The notes: generated from the letters alone by a model not told the origin. A DNA stretch of 41,874 nucleotides from Candidatus Avimonas caecicola (GCA_904419875.1 CAJFTG010000020.1:1-41874); one strand, 5' to 3'. Positions 16,004 through 24,774 are shown, counted from the first letter of the stretch. Program-made: numbers and translations.

Positions 16004-16329
16004 CCGGCTGGGTTTATTGGCTGGCCGCCGTCCTGGTGATGGCGCTGGTCACCTATATACCGCGCGTCCTTCCGCTGACGCTGGTGCGCCGGCGGATTGA
16101 AAGCCCGTTTCTCCGTTCGTTTTTATATTACATGCCGTTTGCGGTGCTGGGGGCGATGACCTTTCCGGCGGCGCTGTATGCCACCGATACCCCGGTCTCT
16201 GCGGCGGTCGGGCTGGCGGTGGCGCTGGGGATGGCCTTTTTCGGCCGGCAGCTTCTCCCGGTGGCGCTGGCATCCACGGCGGCCGTGCTGTTGACGGAAT
16301 GCGTGATGCGCCTGGCGCACCTTCTGTAG
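16000..16329 (+). CDS. azlD: AzlD-family branched-chain amino acid exporter, small subunit
   Basis: Small hydrophobic partner of AzlC, 109 aa, with four predicted helices. It shows the family pattern A-L-V-T-Y-I-P-R-V-L-P-L-T-L near residue 13, then F-L-R-S-F-L-Y-Y-M-P-F-A-V-L-G-A-M-T-F-P near 38. The ATG overlaps the azlC stop codon by the ATGA arrangement, so the two are translationally coupled and probably made in equal amounts. A UUCG-loop terminator follows 13 bp after the stop. Confidence 0.92.
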   Translation: MTGWVYWLAAVLVMALVTYIPRVLPLTLVRRRIESPFLRSFLYYMPFAVLGAMTFPAALYATDTPVSAAVGLAVALGMAFFGRQLLPVALASTAAVLLTECVMRLAHLL

Positions 16330-16342
16330 TTTTTCCGCGGGC

Positions 16343-16374
16343 AAAGCGCCCCGGCTTCGGCCGGGGCGCTTTTG
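16343..16374 (+). terminator. Terminator of azlCD
   Basis: The 13-bp stem AAAGCGCCCCGGC pairs with its complement around a TTCG tetraloop, and TTTT follows. It is a classical intrinsic terminator. Confidence 0.93.
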
Positions 16375-16463
16375 TGCCGCCGCCCGTGCCGGGCGGCGGG
16401 CCGGCGCGGAGAGGAAAAGAGGGCCGGGCCTATGAAATTTTTATAACAGGTTTGTAACAATAA

Positions 16464-16493
16464 TTGCGGGGACAGGCCGGGGTATGGTATAGT
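16464..16493 (+). promoter_or_regulatory. Promoter of the O-antigen-ligase-like gene
   Basis: TTGCGG (16464-16469), an 18-bp spacer and TATAGT (16488-16493), preceded by an AT-rich upstream region (16433-16463). The -35 is imperfect. Confidence 0.55.
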
Positions 16494-16565
16494 CTTAAGC
16501 AGCGAAGAACGCGGGCGGAAGCCGCCCGGGGTCCACAGATCAGCCAAACGGAAAGGAGGGGGCGC

Positions 16566-17957
16566 ATGGCCGGCGCGGAAAGCGGGCCCCTTCGCGGGAG
16601 AATCCGCGACAGGGTCGGAAAAAGGGGCAGGCAGATCCTCGGCGACTTGAAGCAGCCGTGGCTTTTGGCCCTGCTGTTTGTCGCCTGCATCCCTGTTTTC
16701 CCGGAATACTTTGCACCGCCGCTGGCCGGCGCCTCGCTGCTGGCGGCCCATTTCGACGCCAAGCGGAATGGCCGGCGGATTATGGTCGGCGTCCTGGGAA
16801 AGATCATGCTGGCGTATATGGCGTATATGGCGTTCGGCCTGCTGTACACCCCGGATTTTTTCTCCACTCTGGCAACGCTGGGGATGTGGGCGGTCATGTT
16901 CCTGGGCTACCTGTCGGTCGTCACGGTGCTGACCGACCGGCAGCGGTACGATACGGCGCTTTTCTGCCTCTGCCTGGTTGCGGGGCTGATCGGCGCCATC
17001 GGCTGCATCCAATATGTGCTCCGCGCTTTCCTGGGATGGGATCTGACCCTGCAGTTCTGGCGGTTTGCCGACCAGGTTGTTTTTGAATGGCTTCCGATCG
17101 ATTTTTTGCCGATCACCACCGACCTGCGGGTGTCCTCCACCTTCAATAACCCGAATATTTTTGCGGAATCGCTGATTATGGTGTTTCCCTTTGTCTCCTA
17201 TTATGCCTTCAGCGGCCGGCGTACCGGGACGCGGACCCTCTGCCGCTTCTGCCTGCTGGCGGCGGCCGGCGGCGTGGCTTTTTCCTTCTCCCGCGGCTGT
17301 TACCTCGCCCTGCTGGTGATTGCGCTGATCTTCTGCATTGCCAACATCCGCAAGATCCTGCTGATGATCGTGACGGCCGCCTCCGCCCTCCTTCTGGTGC
17401 CCGAGTCGGTTATGGCCCGTCTGTTTTCCGTCACCGGCATGGATGCTTCCACCAATGAGCGGCTCCGCATCTGGGAAATCGCGGTGGAAACGATCGGCCG
17501 CGACCCCCTTTTCGGCCTGGGCGGCGGTATTTTCAATTCGTGGGACACCCTGGTTCATAATGGGATCAACGCGCCGCATATGCATAACATCGTCCTGGAA
17601 CTGCTGGTGGAGGGCGGGGTGATCGCCCTGGGCATTATGCTGTTTGCCGGCTGGAAGCTCTTGCGCGGCGGGCTGGATATGCTGCAGCATTCGCGGGATT
17701 CCCGGATGATGGGGGTGGTTTTCCTCGCCTTCACGGCAGGCTTCTGCCTGGACGGCATGGTGGATTTCCCCCTGTTCACCCCCAAGCTGGTGGGGCTTTT
17801 CCTGCTGGTCCTCGGGCTGGGGGATGCGGCGATGAAGCTGTACCTTGACCGGGAGCTTCAGCCCCTGCGGGAGGCCGCTCCGTTTGCCCTCCTGCTCCGG
17901 CGGCTCCACCGGCTCCGCCGCCCCAAAAAAGCGTCGGAAAACGCCGCCGGAGAATGA
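16566..17957 (+). CDS. O-antigen ligase/polymerase (Wzy/WaaL)-family membrane protein
   Basis: Polytopic membrane protein of 463 aa with about 11 predicted helices after a basic N-terminus. The family (O-antigen ligase, Wzy_C) transfers or polymerises undecaprenyl-linked glycans at the outer face of the membrane. Family-like features: S-S-T-F-N-N-P-N-I-F-A-E-S near residue 195, S-R-G-C-Y-L-A-L near 244, R-L-R-I-W-E-I-A near 300, and a large loop with G-G-G-I-F-N-S-W followed by H-M-H-N (about 337-342), the conserved H-x-H-N/S motif. ATG 16566 has AAGGAGG close upstream. In a Gram-positive the acceptor could be a capsule, teichoic acid or secreted polysaccharide, and no other glycan genes are adjacent. 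A terminator ends it as a single-gene unit. Confidence 0.85.
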   Translation: MAGAESGPLRGRIRDRVGKRGRQILGDLKQPWLLALLFVACIPVFPEYFAPPLAGASLLAAHFDAKRNGRRIMVGVLGKIMLAYMAYMAFGLLYTPDFFSTLATLGMWAVMFLGYLSVVTVLTDRQRYDTALFCLCLVAGLIGAIGCIQYVLRAFLGWDLTLQFWRFADQVVFEWLPIDFLPITTDLRVSSTFNNPNIFAESLIMVFPFVSYYAFSGRRTGTRTLCRFCLLAAAGGVAFSFSRGCYLALLVIALIFCIANIRKILLMIVTAASALLLVPESVMARLFSVTGMDASTNERLRIWEIAVETIGRDPLFGLGGGIFNSWDTLVHNGINAPHMHNIVLELLVEGGVIALGIMLFAGWKLLRGGLDMLQHSRDSRMMGVVFLAFTAGFCLDGMVDFPLFTPKLVGLFLLVLGLGDAAMKLYLDRELQPLREAAPFALLLRRLHRLRRPKKASENAAGE

Positions 17958-17985
17958 CGCCGAAAGTGCGGGAAAGGGGCCGGGA

Positions 17986-18017
17986 CCGCGGCGGCTTGTC
18001 CCGCCGCGGCCGTTTTT
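17986..18017 (+). terminator. Terminator after the O-antigen-ligase-like gene
   Basis: The stem CCGCGGCGG (17986-17994) / CCGCCGCGG (18001-18009) has a 6-nt loop and is followed by CCGTTTTT. It lies 28 bp past the stop codon. Confidence 0.88.
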
Positions 18018-18060
18018 GCCGATTTTCTTTGCCAATCAAAGGATTGTCGAAACATCCTTC

Positions 18061-18089
18061 TTGACATGCAAAGGGAAATACGGTAACAT
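18061..18089 (+). promoter_or_regulatory. Sigma-A promoter of degV
   Basis: A perfect TTGACA (18061-18066), 17-bp spacer and TAACAT (18084-18089). The leader is about 137 nt and ends with a small hairpin CGCGGG-TCCG-CCCGCG (18202-18217) just before the ribosome-binding site, which might modulate translation. Confidence 0.75.
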
Positions 18090-18232
18090 AGTATCGAAAA
18101 CCAGATGGGCGGAAGTCCGGAAACCGCAAGGCCGGGCCGCTCTGTTTCCAGAGAGAACGGCGGGAGGTATCCCGGCCGGCTTTGGGGAAAACAGAAGAGA
18201 ACGCGGGTCCGCCCGCGGAAAGGGATGAGGGA

Positions 18233-19102
18233 ATGAGCTACCGTATTACAACCGATTCCACCTGCGACCTGCCGCAGGAGTTTTACCGGGAACGGGGGAT
18301 TCCCTATATTGGGCTGTCGTTCCAGCTCGACGGGAAGGAATACAAGGAGGGGACGGAAACCGGGCTGAGCTCCAAGGATTTTTACAACCAGCTGCGCGCG
18401 GGGAAGCAGTCCTCCACCATGCAGGTGAACGCCTATGATTTTGTCGCCTTTTTGGAGCCGATTCTCCAGGCGGGGGAGGATGTGCTGCACGTCGCCTTTT
18501 CCAGCGGCCTGAGCGGGACGTATGCCTCCTGCTGCCGCGGGGCGGAAGAGCTGAAGGAGAAGTATCCCGACCGCACGGTGGTGGTGGTCGACAGCCTCTG
18601 CGCCTCGATGGGGGAAGGGCTGCTGACCTATTACGCGGATGAAAACCGCAAAAAAGGGATGTCCCTGCAGGAAAATGCCGACTGGCTGGAGAAGAATAAG
18701 CTGCACCTCTGCCACTGGTTTACGGTGGACGACCTGATGTTTCTGCACCGCGGCGGCCGCGTGAACAAGGCTTCGGCCATTTTCGGCTCCCTGCTCGGCA
18801 TCAAGCCGGTGCTGCATGTGGATGACGAAGGGCACCTGATCCTGATGTCCAAGGCGCGCGGGCGGGTCGGCTCGATCGACGCGCTGGTTCAGAAGCTGAA
18901 GGAGAGCGCCAACCCGGATATTCAGGACCAGATGGTCTTCATCAGCCACGGCGACTGCCTGGACGAGGCCCAGCTGCTTGCCGACAAGCTGCGCAAGGGC
19001 GTGGGGATTAAAAACATCCTGATTTCGGATATCGGCGCGGTCATCGGCTCCCACTCGGGCCCGGGGACCATCGCGCTGTTCTTCATGGGCAAACAGCGGT
19101 AA
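18233..19102 (+). CDS. DegV family fatty-acid-binding protein
   Basis: Cytoplasmic lipid-binding protein of 289 aa. The DegV/FakB family holds a fatty acid between two domains; FakB members present it to the FakA kinase for phosphorylation. Motifs: R-I-T-T-D-S-T-C-D-L-P (residues 4-14), M-Q-V-N-A-Y-D-F, A-F-S-S-G-L-S-G-T-Y-A-S (about 87-98, fatty-acid carboxylate-binding serines), V-V-V-D-S-L-C-A-S-M-G-E-G, and the family end with G-R-V-N-K-A-S-A-I-F-G-S-L-L-G-I-K-P-V-L. The start at 18233 puts the conserved strand at residue 4. No fakA is visible in the window. It is a monocistronic unit between its own promoter and terminator. Confidence 0.94.
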   Translation: MSYRITTDSTCDLPQEFYRERGIPYIGLSFQLDGKEYKEGTETGLSSKDFYNQLRAGKQSSTMQVNAYDFVAFLEPILQAGEDVLHVAFSSGLSGTYASCCRGAEELKEKYPDRTVVVVDSLCASMGEGLLTYYADENRKKGMSLQENADWLEKNKLHLCHWFTVDDLMFLHRGGRVNKASAIFGSLLGIKPVLHVDDEGHLILMSKARGRVGSIDALVQKLKESANPDIQDQMVFISHGDCLDEAQLLADKLRKGVGIKNILISDIGAVIGSHSGPGTIALFFMGKQR

Positions 19103-19138
19103 GCGCCGGGGCGCGGCCGCATCGTCCGTCAACAATCA

Positions 19139-19172
19139 AACACCGCCCGGAGGCTGCTTTCCGGGCGGTGTT
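19139..19172 (+). terminator. Terminator of degV
   Basis: The 13-bp perfect stem AACACCGCCCGGA (19139-19151) pairs with 19160-19172 around an 8-nt loop. The T-run is short (TT, then GCGCATTTTAT), so it is strong in structure but weak in U-tract. Confidence 0.7.
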
Positions 19173-19253
19173 GCGCATTTTATGGCGGGCGGCCATACCG
19201 GCGGTTTCTCCGTGAGGATGGCCCTTGCGGATGGATGAAAGGGGGGAACAACG

Positions 19254-19982
19254 TTGAAACGGTTTCTTGCGGCGTATCCGGCGGTTCTCTGCGCGTTGTA
19301 CGCCTTTTTGCCCGCCTGCTGCGCCGCGGCGGCGGCCGGCGGGTATGTGTTTTCCCTGCGCTGCGGGGAGGGCGTCCTCGCGGTGCAGACCGCCGCCCTT
19401 CTGCTCTTCGCGCTGCTGCTGTTCCGGTCCGGCTGCCCGCTCGGCCGGGCGCCGGCGGCTTTGTGCGCGCTGCTGCCTCTGCTGGCAATAGTGAACGGCC
19501 TGTGCTTCCTGGGGACGGCGCAGGAGGGGCTGGCGCTGGCGCTCCTGCTCGTGAACGGCGGCTGCGCCGTCGCCGTGCTGGCGGGCTTTGTGCGGCCGCG
19601 GGGGCTGAAAACCGTTTTCGCGGCGCTGACGGCCCTGCTGGTTCTGCTCCTGCTGCTTCTGCTTGCGTTCCTGTCCTTCTTTCGGATGACGTTCGGCCTG
19701 CTGCTGCCGGAGGAAACGACGGTGCGGGAGATTCCCTCCCCCGGCGGGCGGTATATTGCCGAGGTGGCTGCGCGCGACCAGGGGGCGATGGGCGGGGACA
19801 CCCTGGTCAACGTGCGGGAGCCGCAGCGGGACGTGGACCTGCTGGTCGGCCGGCTGATCCGGCCTTCGGTCCGCGTGTACGTAGGAGACTGGGGAGAGGC
19901 GGAAACCCTGTCCGTCTGCTGGAAGGACGAGCGCACCCTGTTCATCGGCGGCGCGGAATACGCGGTGGAGGGGCTTGGCTGA
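19254..19982 (+). CDS. Small polytopic membrane protein with a C-terminal soluble domain
   Basis: Not firmly recognised. The 242-aa protein starts at a TTG (19254) with AGGGGGG about 8 nt upstream. Five hydrophobic segments fill the first 150 residues, very rich in Leu and Ala. The last 90 residues are polar: a P-S-P-G-G-R-Y-I-A-E-V stretch, G-A-M-G-G-D-T-L-V-N-V-R, R-V-Y-V-G-D-W-G-E, and W-K-D-E-R-T-L-F-I-G-G at the end. From memory this tail resembles the beta-rich domain of small Firmicute membrane proteins annotated DUF5412 (G-x-Y pattern, then W-x-D-x-x-T-L-x-I), but I cannot confirm that. No operon partner is visible. Confidence 0.7.
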   Translation: MKRFLAAYPAVLCALYAFLPACCAAAAAGGYVFSLRCGEGVLAVQTAALLLFALLLFRSGCPLGRAPAALCALLPLLAIVNGLCFLGTAQEGLALALLLVNGGCAVAVLAGFVRPRGLKTVFAALTALLVLLLLLLLAFLSFFRMTFGLLLPEETTVREIPSPGGRYIAEVAARDQGAMGGDTLVNVREPQRDVDLLVGRLIRPSVRVYVGDWGEAETLSVCWKDERTLFIGGAEYAVEGLG

Positions 19983-20546
19983 ACCGGGCCGCCGCGCGGA
20001 ATGCCGAAAGCGGCGCGCACCCCTTCCTCCCCTCGTGCCGCCGGAAGCGCCGTGGGGCCATTTGCCGAAATGGACAGGGGCGGCGGGTACGGCGCACCGG
20101 GCGGCCCGGCGGCCGGAGCTCCCGGCCTGGGCCATGTCCGGCCGCCGGGAACCCGGCGGCTTCCCCTATAACGGGACAGGGGAAGCGCTCGCGGAACCGG
20201 GCGTCGCCGGCCGCCGCGGTGCTTGCATGGGCGCCGGAAGGGGACGGCATGCCGGCGGGTTCTGTTTCGCCAGATCCGGTTTTCCCTTCCGCCATACGGC
20301 ACGGCTTCTGCCGGACCCCCGTTTTCTCGTCTTGCGGCGGCATCCCTCCGGGGTGGGGCCTTCGGGTTCCGCGGTTCCCGTTTCAAGCGAACGCATTTCA
20401 CGGTTGCCGGCCGGCTTCTTCCACCGCCCTGCTCCGGGCTTCCGGCTGCATTGACGGTCCGGCGGCCCGCGGCGCGGCCTTTCGCCTTATTCGCCGGGGT
20501 CTTTCCGGGTGGTTCGTGGGCAGGAAGGGAAAAGGCCCGGGGACAG
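19983..20546. other. Gene-free GC-rich region upstream of yfhO
   Basis: No gene, RNA or known element could be recognised in 560 bases. Open frames exist on both strands but lack domains and ribosome-binding sites. A short perfect hairpin (GCCGCCGGG-AA-CCCGGCGGC, 20141-20160) may end transcription of the preceding gene; no T-tract follows. Confidence 0.6.
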
Positions 20547-20575
20547 TTGCCACTTTCCCAAAATTATGCTAGAAT
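20547..20575 (+). promoter_or_regulatory. Promoter of yfhO with extended -10
   Basis: TTGCCA (20547-20552), a 17-bp spacer and TAGAAT (20570-20575), preceded by TGC, which makes an extended -10. The leader is about 95 nt. Confidence 0.7.
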
Positions 20576-20676
20576 GACTTGTGTCCGCGGCCGTGGGCGG
20601 CGGCTGCCGGCCGCATGTTGTTGGAAAGCCTGCGGGCCGAAAACCGGAATCTGAAGAAGGGCGAGGGTAGACGCCG

Positions 20677-23600
20677 ATGAATCAAAAGGCTAACGCACGT
20701 TCGAACCTCCTGCGCACCATTGTGATGGCGGTGATATTCCTTTCGCTGACCTGCCTGTTTTACCTGGTGTTTCAGTCGGATAAGCAGCTGACCCATACGG
20801 CGCAGAAGATCCTGTATCCGCTGGGCTTTGGCGGGCTGCTGGCCGGCCTGATCGTCCTGCTGTTCTCCGTGTATCTGGAAGAGGGGGCGCCCCGGGCCAG
20901 GGGGCGCTGGTTTTATCCCGCGATGGCCGGACTGCTGGGCTTCGCCTGCATGGGGCTGTCGTATATGTACCTGGGCGTCTGGCCCGTCGGGGACCGCAGC
21001 GTGATGGTGGTGGACATGCACCACCAGTACGCCCCCCTGCTGGCGCAGCTGCGGGATATGATCCTCCACGGCGGCAGCGCCCTGTATTCCTTTGACGTAG
21101 GGCTGGGCGGGAGCTTTCTGCCGCTGTTCGCGTATTATCTCTCCAGCCCCTTCAACCTGCTCCTGGTGGCCTTCCCCGAGAGCATGCTCAACGAGGGGAT
21201 CTTGGTCGTCACCCTGCTGAAAAATGCGCTCACCGCCTTCTGCTTCGCGGCCTGCGTGCAGTATGTATACAGCCGCCGGGACCCCTCGGTGGTGGCGGTT
21301 TCCATCCTGTATTCCATGATGATGTACCTGATCGCCTATTCCTGGGACATCATGTGGCTGGACTGTGTGATGATTCTGCCGATCGTCGTCATGAGCTTCG
21401 AAAAGCTGATGCGCACCGGCCGGTATCTGCCGTATGTCCTCTCGCTCGCCTATGCGCTGTATGCAAATTATTACATCGGCTTTATGCTCTGCCTGTTCCT
21501 GGTTCTGTATTTTATCGTGTACTGGGTGCGCCGCCCCCGGTCGGCGGAGGAGCGGGCCCGCTGCTTCGGCCGGTTCTCCATCGGCTCGCTGCTGGGCGGC
21601 GGGCTGACGATGTTCCTGCTGCTGCCCACCTTCCTTTCCCTGGCGCACACCTCTGCGGCAGGGGGGGAACTCCGGGAGCTGACCAGCAACTTCGCCATGT
21701 TCGACCTGCTGGGCCGGCATCTGTATGAGAGCACCCCCACCATCCGGTCGGGCAACCTGCCGAATATCTACTGCGGCCTGCTCGCAGTGGTGCTGCTGCC
21801 GATCTTCGCCACCCTGCGCTCCATCCCTCTGCGGCGGCGGCTGGCCTACCTGGGCTTGGTGGCGGTGATGGCTTTCAGCCTGGTTCTCAACCAGCCCGAC
21901 CTGATCTGGCACGGGCTTCACGCCCCCAACGACCTGCCCTATCGCTTTTCCTTTTTGTATTCCTTCGTCCTGCTGCTGATCGCGTTTGAGACGCTGGGCC
22001 ATCTGCGGGAGATCCGTTTCCGGCAGGTGGGGGGGACGCTGCTCGGCCTGCTCGCCTACCTGATGCTGGCCGAACGGTTCAAGACGCTGGCGGAGCCGGC
22101 CAAAAGCGGCGAGTACAGCTTTATCAGCATCTACGCGAGCCTGCTGTTTGCGGCGCTGTACGCCGGGGTGCTGCTGCTCGGAACCCGCCGGCGGGCGGCG
22201 CGGACGGCGTACTGCGGGCTGCTGCTGGTGGTCACCATCGAAATGGTGACCAACGGCGGCGCCACCTTCAAGACGCTGAACGCCAACGAATATTTCACTG
22301 CCCGCAAGGACTATGTGGCCAACGACATCACCCAGGCGCTCCACACGGCGGTGGACCGCGCCGAGGAGATCGGGGACCAGGCGGCGGACGGCGCCTTCTA
22401 CCGGCTGGAGTTCCTTCCGCGCCGCACCACGGTGGATACCGCCCTGTACGATTACCACGGCATGACGGTTTTCGCCTCCAGCAACCCGCAGAGCGTCACC
22501 AAATTCATGAATTACCTCGGCTACGCCAACAACGGGGTGAACAGCTACCTGTACCGCAGCTTTGTGCCCGCCGCCGACTCCCTGTTCGGCTTGAAGTACG
22601 TGATTCTGAGCAGCCGTCTGGGCAGTCATCCACAGCTGACGCTTCTGGAACAGAGCGGGACGGCGGAGAACCCGTATTATATTTATGAAAACGCCGCGGC
22701 GCTCCCGGTCGGCTTCCTGGTGGAGGATTCGATCAAGGACTGGAATCCCACCCAGTACAATCCCATCCGGTCGCAGAACAACCTGTATTCCTGCATGACC
22801 GGGGACGCGGAGGAGCTGTATACCATGGCGACGCTGGCGGCAGATCTGACCGGGACGGGGAGCGTGGGCAGCAGCACCGGCAGCAGCTTTTCCATGAGCG
22901 TGAGCGGCGGACAGTCCAGCGCTTCCTTTGAGGCTACGGTGGCGGAAACCGGGCAGGTGTTCGTCTATGTGGACTGCGGCGCGGCCGAAAGCATCAGCGT
23001 CAGCGGGGGCGGCAATACCTGGAGTTCCAGCCCCAGCGAGCCGTATATCATCGACGCCGGCACCTTAAGCGAAGGGGACGTGGTCACCGTGACGGTCACC
23101 TCCGAAATGAGCTGCTCGGGCAATATTTACGTCGCCACTTTGCGGGATGAGGTGTTCGAGCGGCAGCTGGCCGCCCTGCAGGAGAGCCCCCTGGTGGTGA
23201 CCGAATCCGGCGATACCCGTCTGTACGGCACCGTAAACGCGGCCAAGGACGGCGTGCTGTTCACCTCCATCCCCTACGACGCGGGATGGACGGTCAAGGT
23301 GGACGGCAGGCAGGTGGATACCTTCGCCGCGGGGGACGCGATGCTGGCGTTTGACCTGGAGGCCGGCGAGCATACGGTGGAGATCACCTTCTTCACCGTG
23401 GGGCTTCTGCCCGGCATTGTGATCAGCGTGGTGAGCCTTGTGCTGCTGGTCCTCCTGCTCTGGTTCATCCAGAAGACGGTGCGCCCGAAGGACCCGACGG
23501 ACGACGAATTCCGCGCGTTCGGCCGGCTGTTCAGCAGCCCGGCCCGGCGCGCCGCGGAGCCGTGGAGCGGGGGAGCGGGCGTCGCCCTGAGCGACGTCGC

Positions 23601-23748
23601 CTCGCCGGTGCTGCCCGGGGAGGCCGCGCCGGAGCCGGCTCCCCCGGAGGAGGCCGGCCCCGCAGAGGAAGGCCCGGACGGCGAACGGGATACAAACGGC
23701 GGAAAAGAGGGGCCAGACAGTGATAACCATTCTGATGCCGGTTTATAA
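20677..23748 (+). CDS. yfhO: YfhO-family membrane glycosyltransferase
   Basis: This 1023-aa YfhO-family (GT-C-like) protein is proposed in other Firmicutes to transfer sugars from undecaprenyl phosphate to teichoic acid or other surface glycans. The first ~540 residues hold about 13 membrane helices. The first outer loop (about residues 105-150) carries G-D-R-S-V-M-V-V-D-M-H-H-Q-Y and L-Y-S-F-D-V-G-L-G-G-S-F, the family's conserved acidic active-site region. A large extracytoplasmic region follows (about 550-900; a Ser/Gly-rich stretch at 728-745 and a beta-rich tail V-D-G-R-Q-V-D). A last helix near 905-935 precedes a Pro/Glu/Asp-rich cytoplasmic tail. The 3' end overlaps the glycosyltransferase gene by 29 bp. 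Its own promoter is at 20547-20575. Confidence 0.88.
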   Translation: MNQKANARSNLLRTIVMAVIFLSLTCLFYLVFQSDKQLTHTAQKILYPLGFGGLLAGLIVLLFSVYLEEGAPRARGRWFYPAMAGLLGFACMGLSYMYLGVWPVGDRSVMVVDMHHQYAPLLAQLRDMILHGGSALYSFDVGLGGSFLPLFAYYLSSPFNLLLVAFPESMLNEGILVVTLLKNALTAFCFAACVQYVYSRRDPSVVAVSILYSMMMYLIAYSWDIMWLDCVMILPIVVMSFEKLMRTGRYLPYVLSLAYALYANYYIGFMLCLFLVLYFIVYWVRRPRSAEERARCFGRFSIGSLLGGGLTMFLLLPTFLSLAHTSAAGGELRELTSNFAMFDLLGRHLYESTPTIRSGNLPNIYCGLLAVVLLPIFATLRSIPLRRRLAYLGLVAVMAFSLVLNQPDLIWHGLHAPNDLPYRFSFLYSFVLLLIAFETLGHLREIRFRQVGGTLLGLLAYLMLAERFKTLAEPAKSGEYSFISIYASLLFAALYAGVLLLGTRRRAARTAYCGLLLVVTIEMVTNGGATFKTLNANEYFTARKDYVANDITQALHTAVDRAEEIGDQAADGAFYRLEFLPRRTTVDTALYDYHGMTVFASSNPQSVTKFMNYLGYANNGVNSYLYRSFVPAADSLFGLKYVILSSRLGSHPQLTLLEQSGTAENPYYIYENAAALPVGFLVEDSIKDWNPTQYNPIRSQNNLYSCMTGDAEELYTMATLAADLTGTGSVGSSTGSSFSMSVSGGQSSASFEATVAETGQVFVYVDCGAAESISVSGGGNTWSSSPSEPYIIDAGTLSEGDVVTVTVTSEMSCSGNIYVATLRDEVFERQLAALQESPLVVTESGDTRLYGTVNAAKDGVLFTSIPYDAGWTVKVDGRQVDTFAAGDAMLAFDLEAGEHTVEITFFTVGLLPGIVISVVSLVLLVLLLWFIQKTVRPKDPTDDEFRAFGRLFSSPARRAAEPWSGGAGVALSDVASPVLPGEAAPEPAPPEEAGPAEEGPDGERDTNGGKEGPDSDNHSDAGL

Positions 23749-24709
23749 CGAGGGCGACTTTATTTATCAGAACGTGACGGCGGTGGACGATCTGCTGGGC
23801 CGGGAAGGGATTGAGCACCAGTTCCTGCTGGTGGACGACGGATCGCGGGATACGAGCTGGCGGGAGATGAACCGGCTGGCGGACGACCGCGGGAACGTAT
23901 CCCTCCTCCGCCTTTCCCGCAACTTCGGGAAGGAGGCGGCCCTGTGCGCCGGGCTGGAGAATGCGGCGGGGGACGCGGTGCTGGTGATGGACTCCGACCT
24001 GCAGCACCCCCCCGAATGCATCCCGGAGATGGTGCGCCTGTGGCGGGACGAGGGCTACGACGTGGTGGAAGGGGTCAAAACCGACCGGGGAAGGGAATCC
24101 CTGGCCGGCAAGCTCGCCGCCCTGCTTTTTTACCGCACCTTCCGCAAAACCACGGGAATCGATATCGGGGTGGCCTCCGACTTCAAGCTGCTCGACCGCA
24201 GCGTGGTGGAGGCATGGAAGACCCTGCCGGAGAAGAACACCTTTTTCCGCGGCCTTTCCGCCTGGGTGGGCTATAAACGGTACGCCATGCCCTTCCGGGT
24301 GGCGCCCCGCGCCGGCGGCGAAACCAAGTGGACCTTCAAGGCCCTGGTCCGGCTGGCGGTCAATTCAATCACCGCGTATACCGCCGCCCCCCTCTTTCTG
24401 GTCTTCTGGCTGGGGGTGCTGATGGGTGTGGGCGCGGTGGTTATGGCGGTCCAGACGCTGTATATGTATTTTGCCCACAAGGCGGCGACCGGGTTTTCCA
24501 CGGTGATCCTGCTGCTGCTGTTCATCGGCAGCGCCGTCATGATCAGCCTGAGCGTGATCGGGCTGTACATCGCCAAGATTTACGACGAGGTCAAGGGCCG
24601 GCCCCGCTACCTGATCTGCTCCATGCGGGGGGACGCGGTGCTGGACGGAGGCCGTCCCACGCTCACCCGCCGGCCGGAGGAAGGCGGTCATGGAGACCGC
24701 GCCGGATAA
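23720..24709 (+). CDS. GtrB/CsbB-like polyprenyl-phosphate glycosyltransferase (GT2)
   Basis: This 329-aa protein transfers a sugar from a nucleotide donor to undecaprenyl phosphate at the inner face of the membrane. The GT2 catalytic domain (about 1-225) has I-L-M-P-V-Y-N-E-G-D, D-D-G-S-R-D-T-S, N-F-G-K-E-A-A-L, the metal-binding D-S-D-L-Q-H-P-P, and S-D-F-K-L-L-D-R. Two C-terminal helices (about 226-255 and 264-292) match GtrB/DPM1-type enzymes. It starts at GTG 23720, inside the end of yfhO (29-bp overlap) with AGAGGGG upstream. The pair parallels the B. subtilis CsbB/YfhO and Listeria GtlA/GtlB arrangements, where the GT2 charges the lipid and the YfhO-type protein decorates the polymer. 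The sugar identity is unknown. Confidence 0.9.
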   Translation: MITILMPVYNEGDFIYQNVTAVDDLLGREGIEHQFLLVDDGSRDTSWREMNRLADDRGNVSLLRLSRNFGKEAALCAGLENAAGDAVLVMDSDLQHPPECIPEMVRLWRDEGYDVVEGVKTDRGRESLAGKLAALLFYRTFRKTTGIDIGVASDFKLLDRSVVEAWKTLPEKNTFFRGLSAWVGYKRYAMPFRVAPRAGGETKWTFKALVRLAVNSITAYTAAPLFLVFWLGVLMGVGAVVMAVQTLYMYFAHKAATGFSTVILLLLFIGSAVMISLSVIGLYIAKIYDEVKGRPRYLICSMRGDAVLDGGRPTLTRRPEEGGHGDRAG

Positions 24710-24734
24710 AAACGCGCTGGGAACCGGATAGAGA

Positions 24735-24774
24735 AGGAAGAGGGGGCGAAGCCGCGGCTTCGCCCCCTCTTCCT
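24735..24774. terminator. Perfect 40-nt inverted repeat after the glycosyltransferase gene
   Basis: Two 20-nt arms abut (left arm AGGAAGAGGGGGCGAAGC plus CG, right arm its complement), giving a very stable stem 25 bp after the stop. No T-tract follows; instead a C/T-rich, G-poor stretch begins at once. It may work as a Rho-assisted terminator. Confidence 0.7.

Noticed and set aside
19983-20546. Open frames between the membrane protein gene and yfhO
   Set aside because: No ribosome-binding site, no domain, and composition of the translations is Ala/Arg/Pro/Gly noise.
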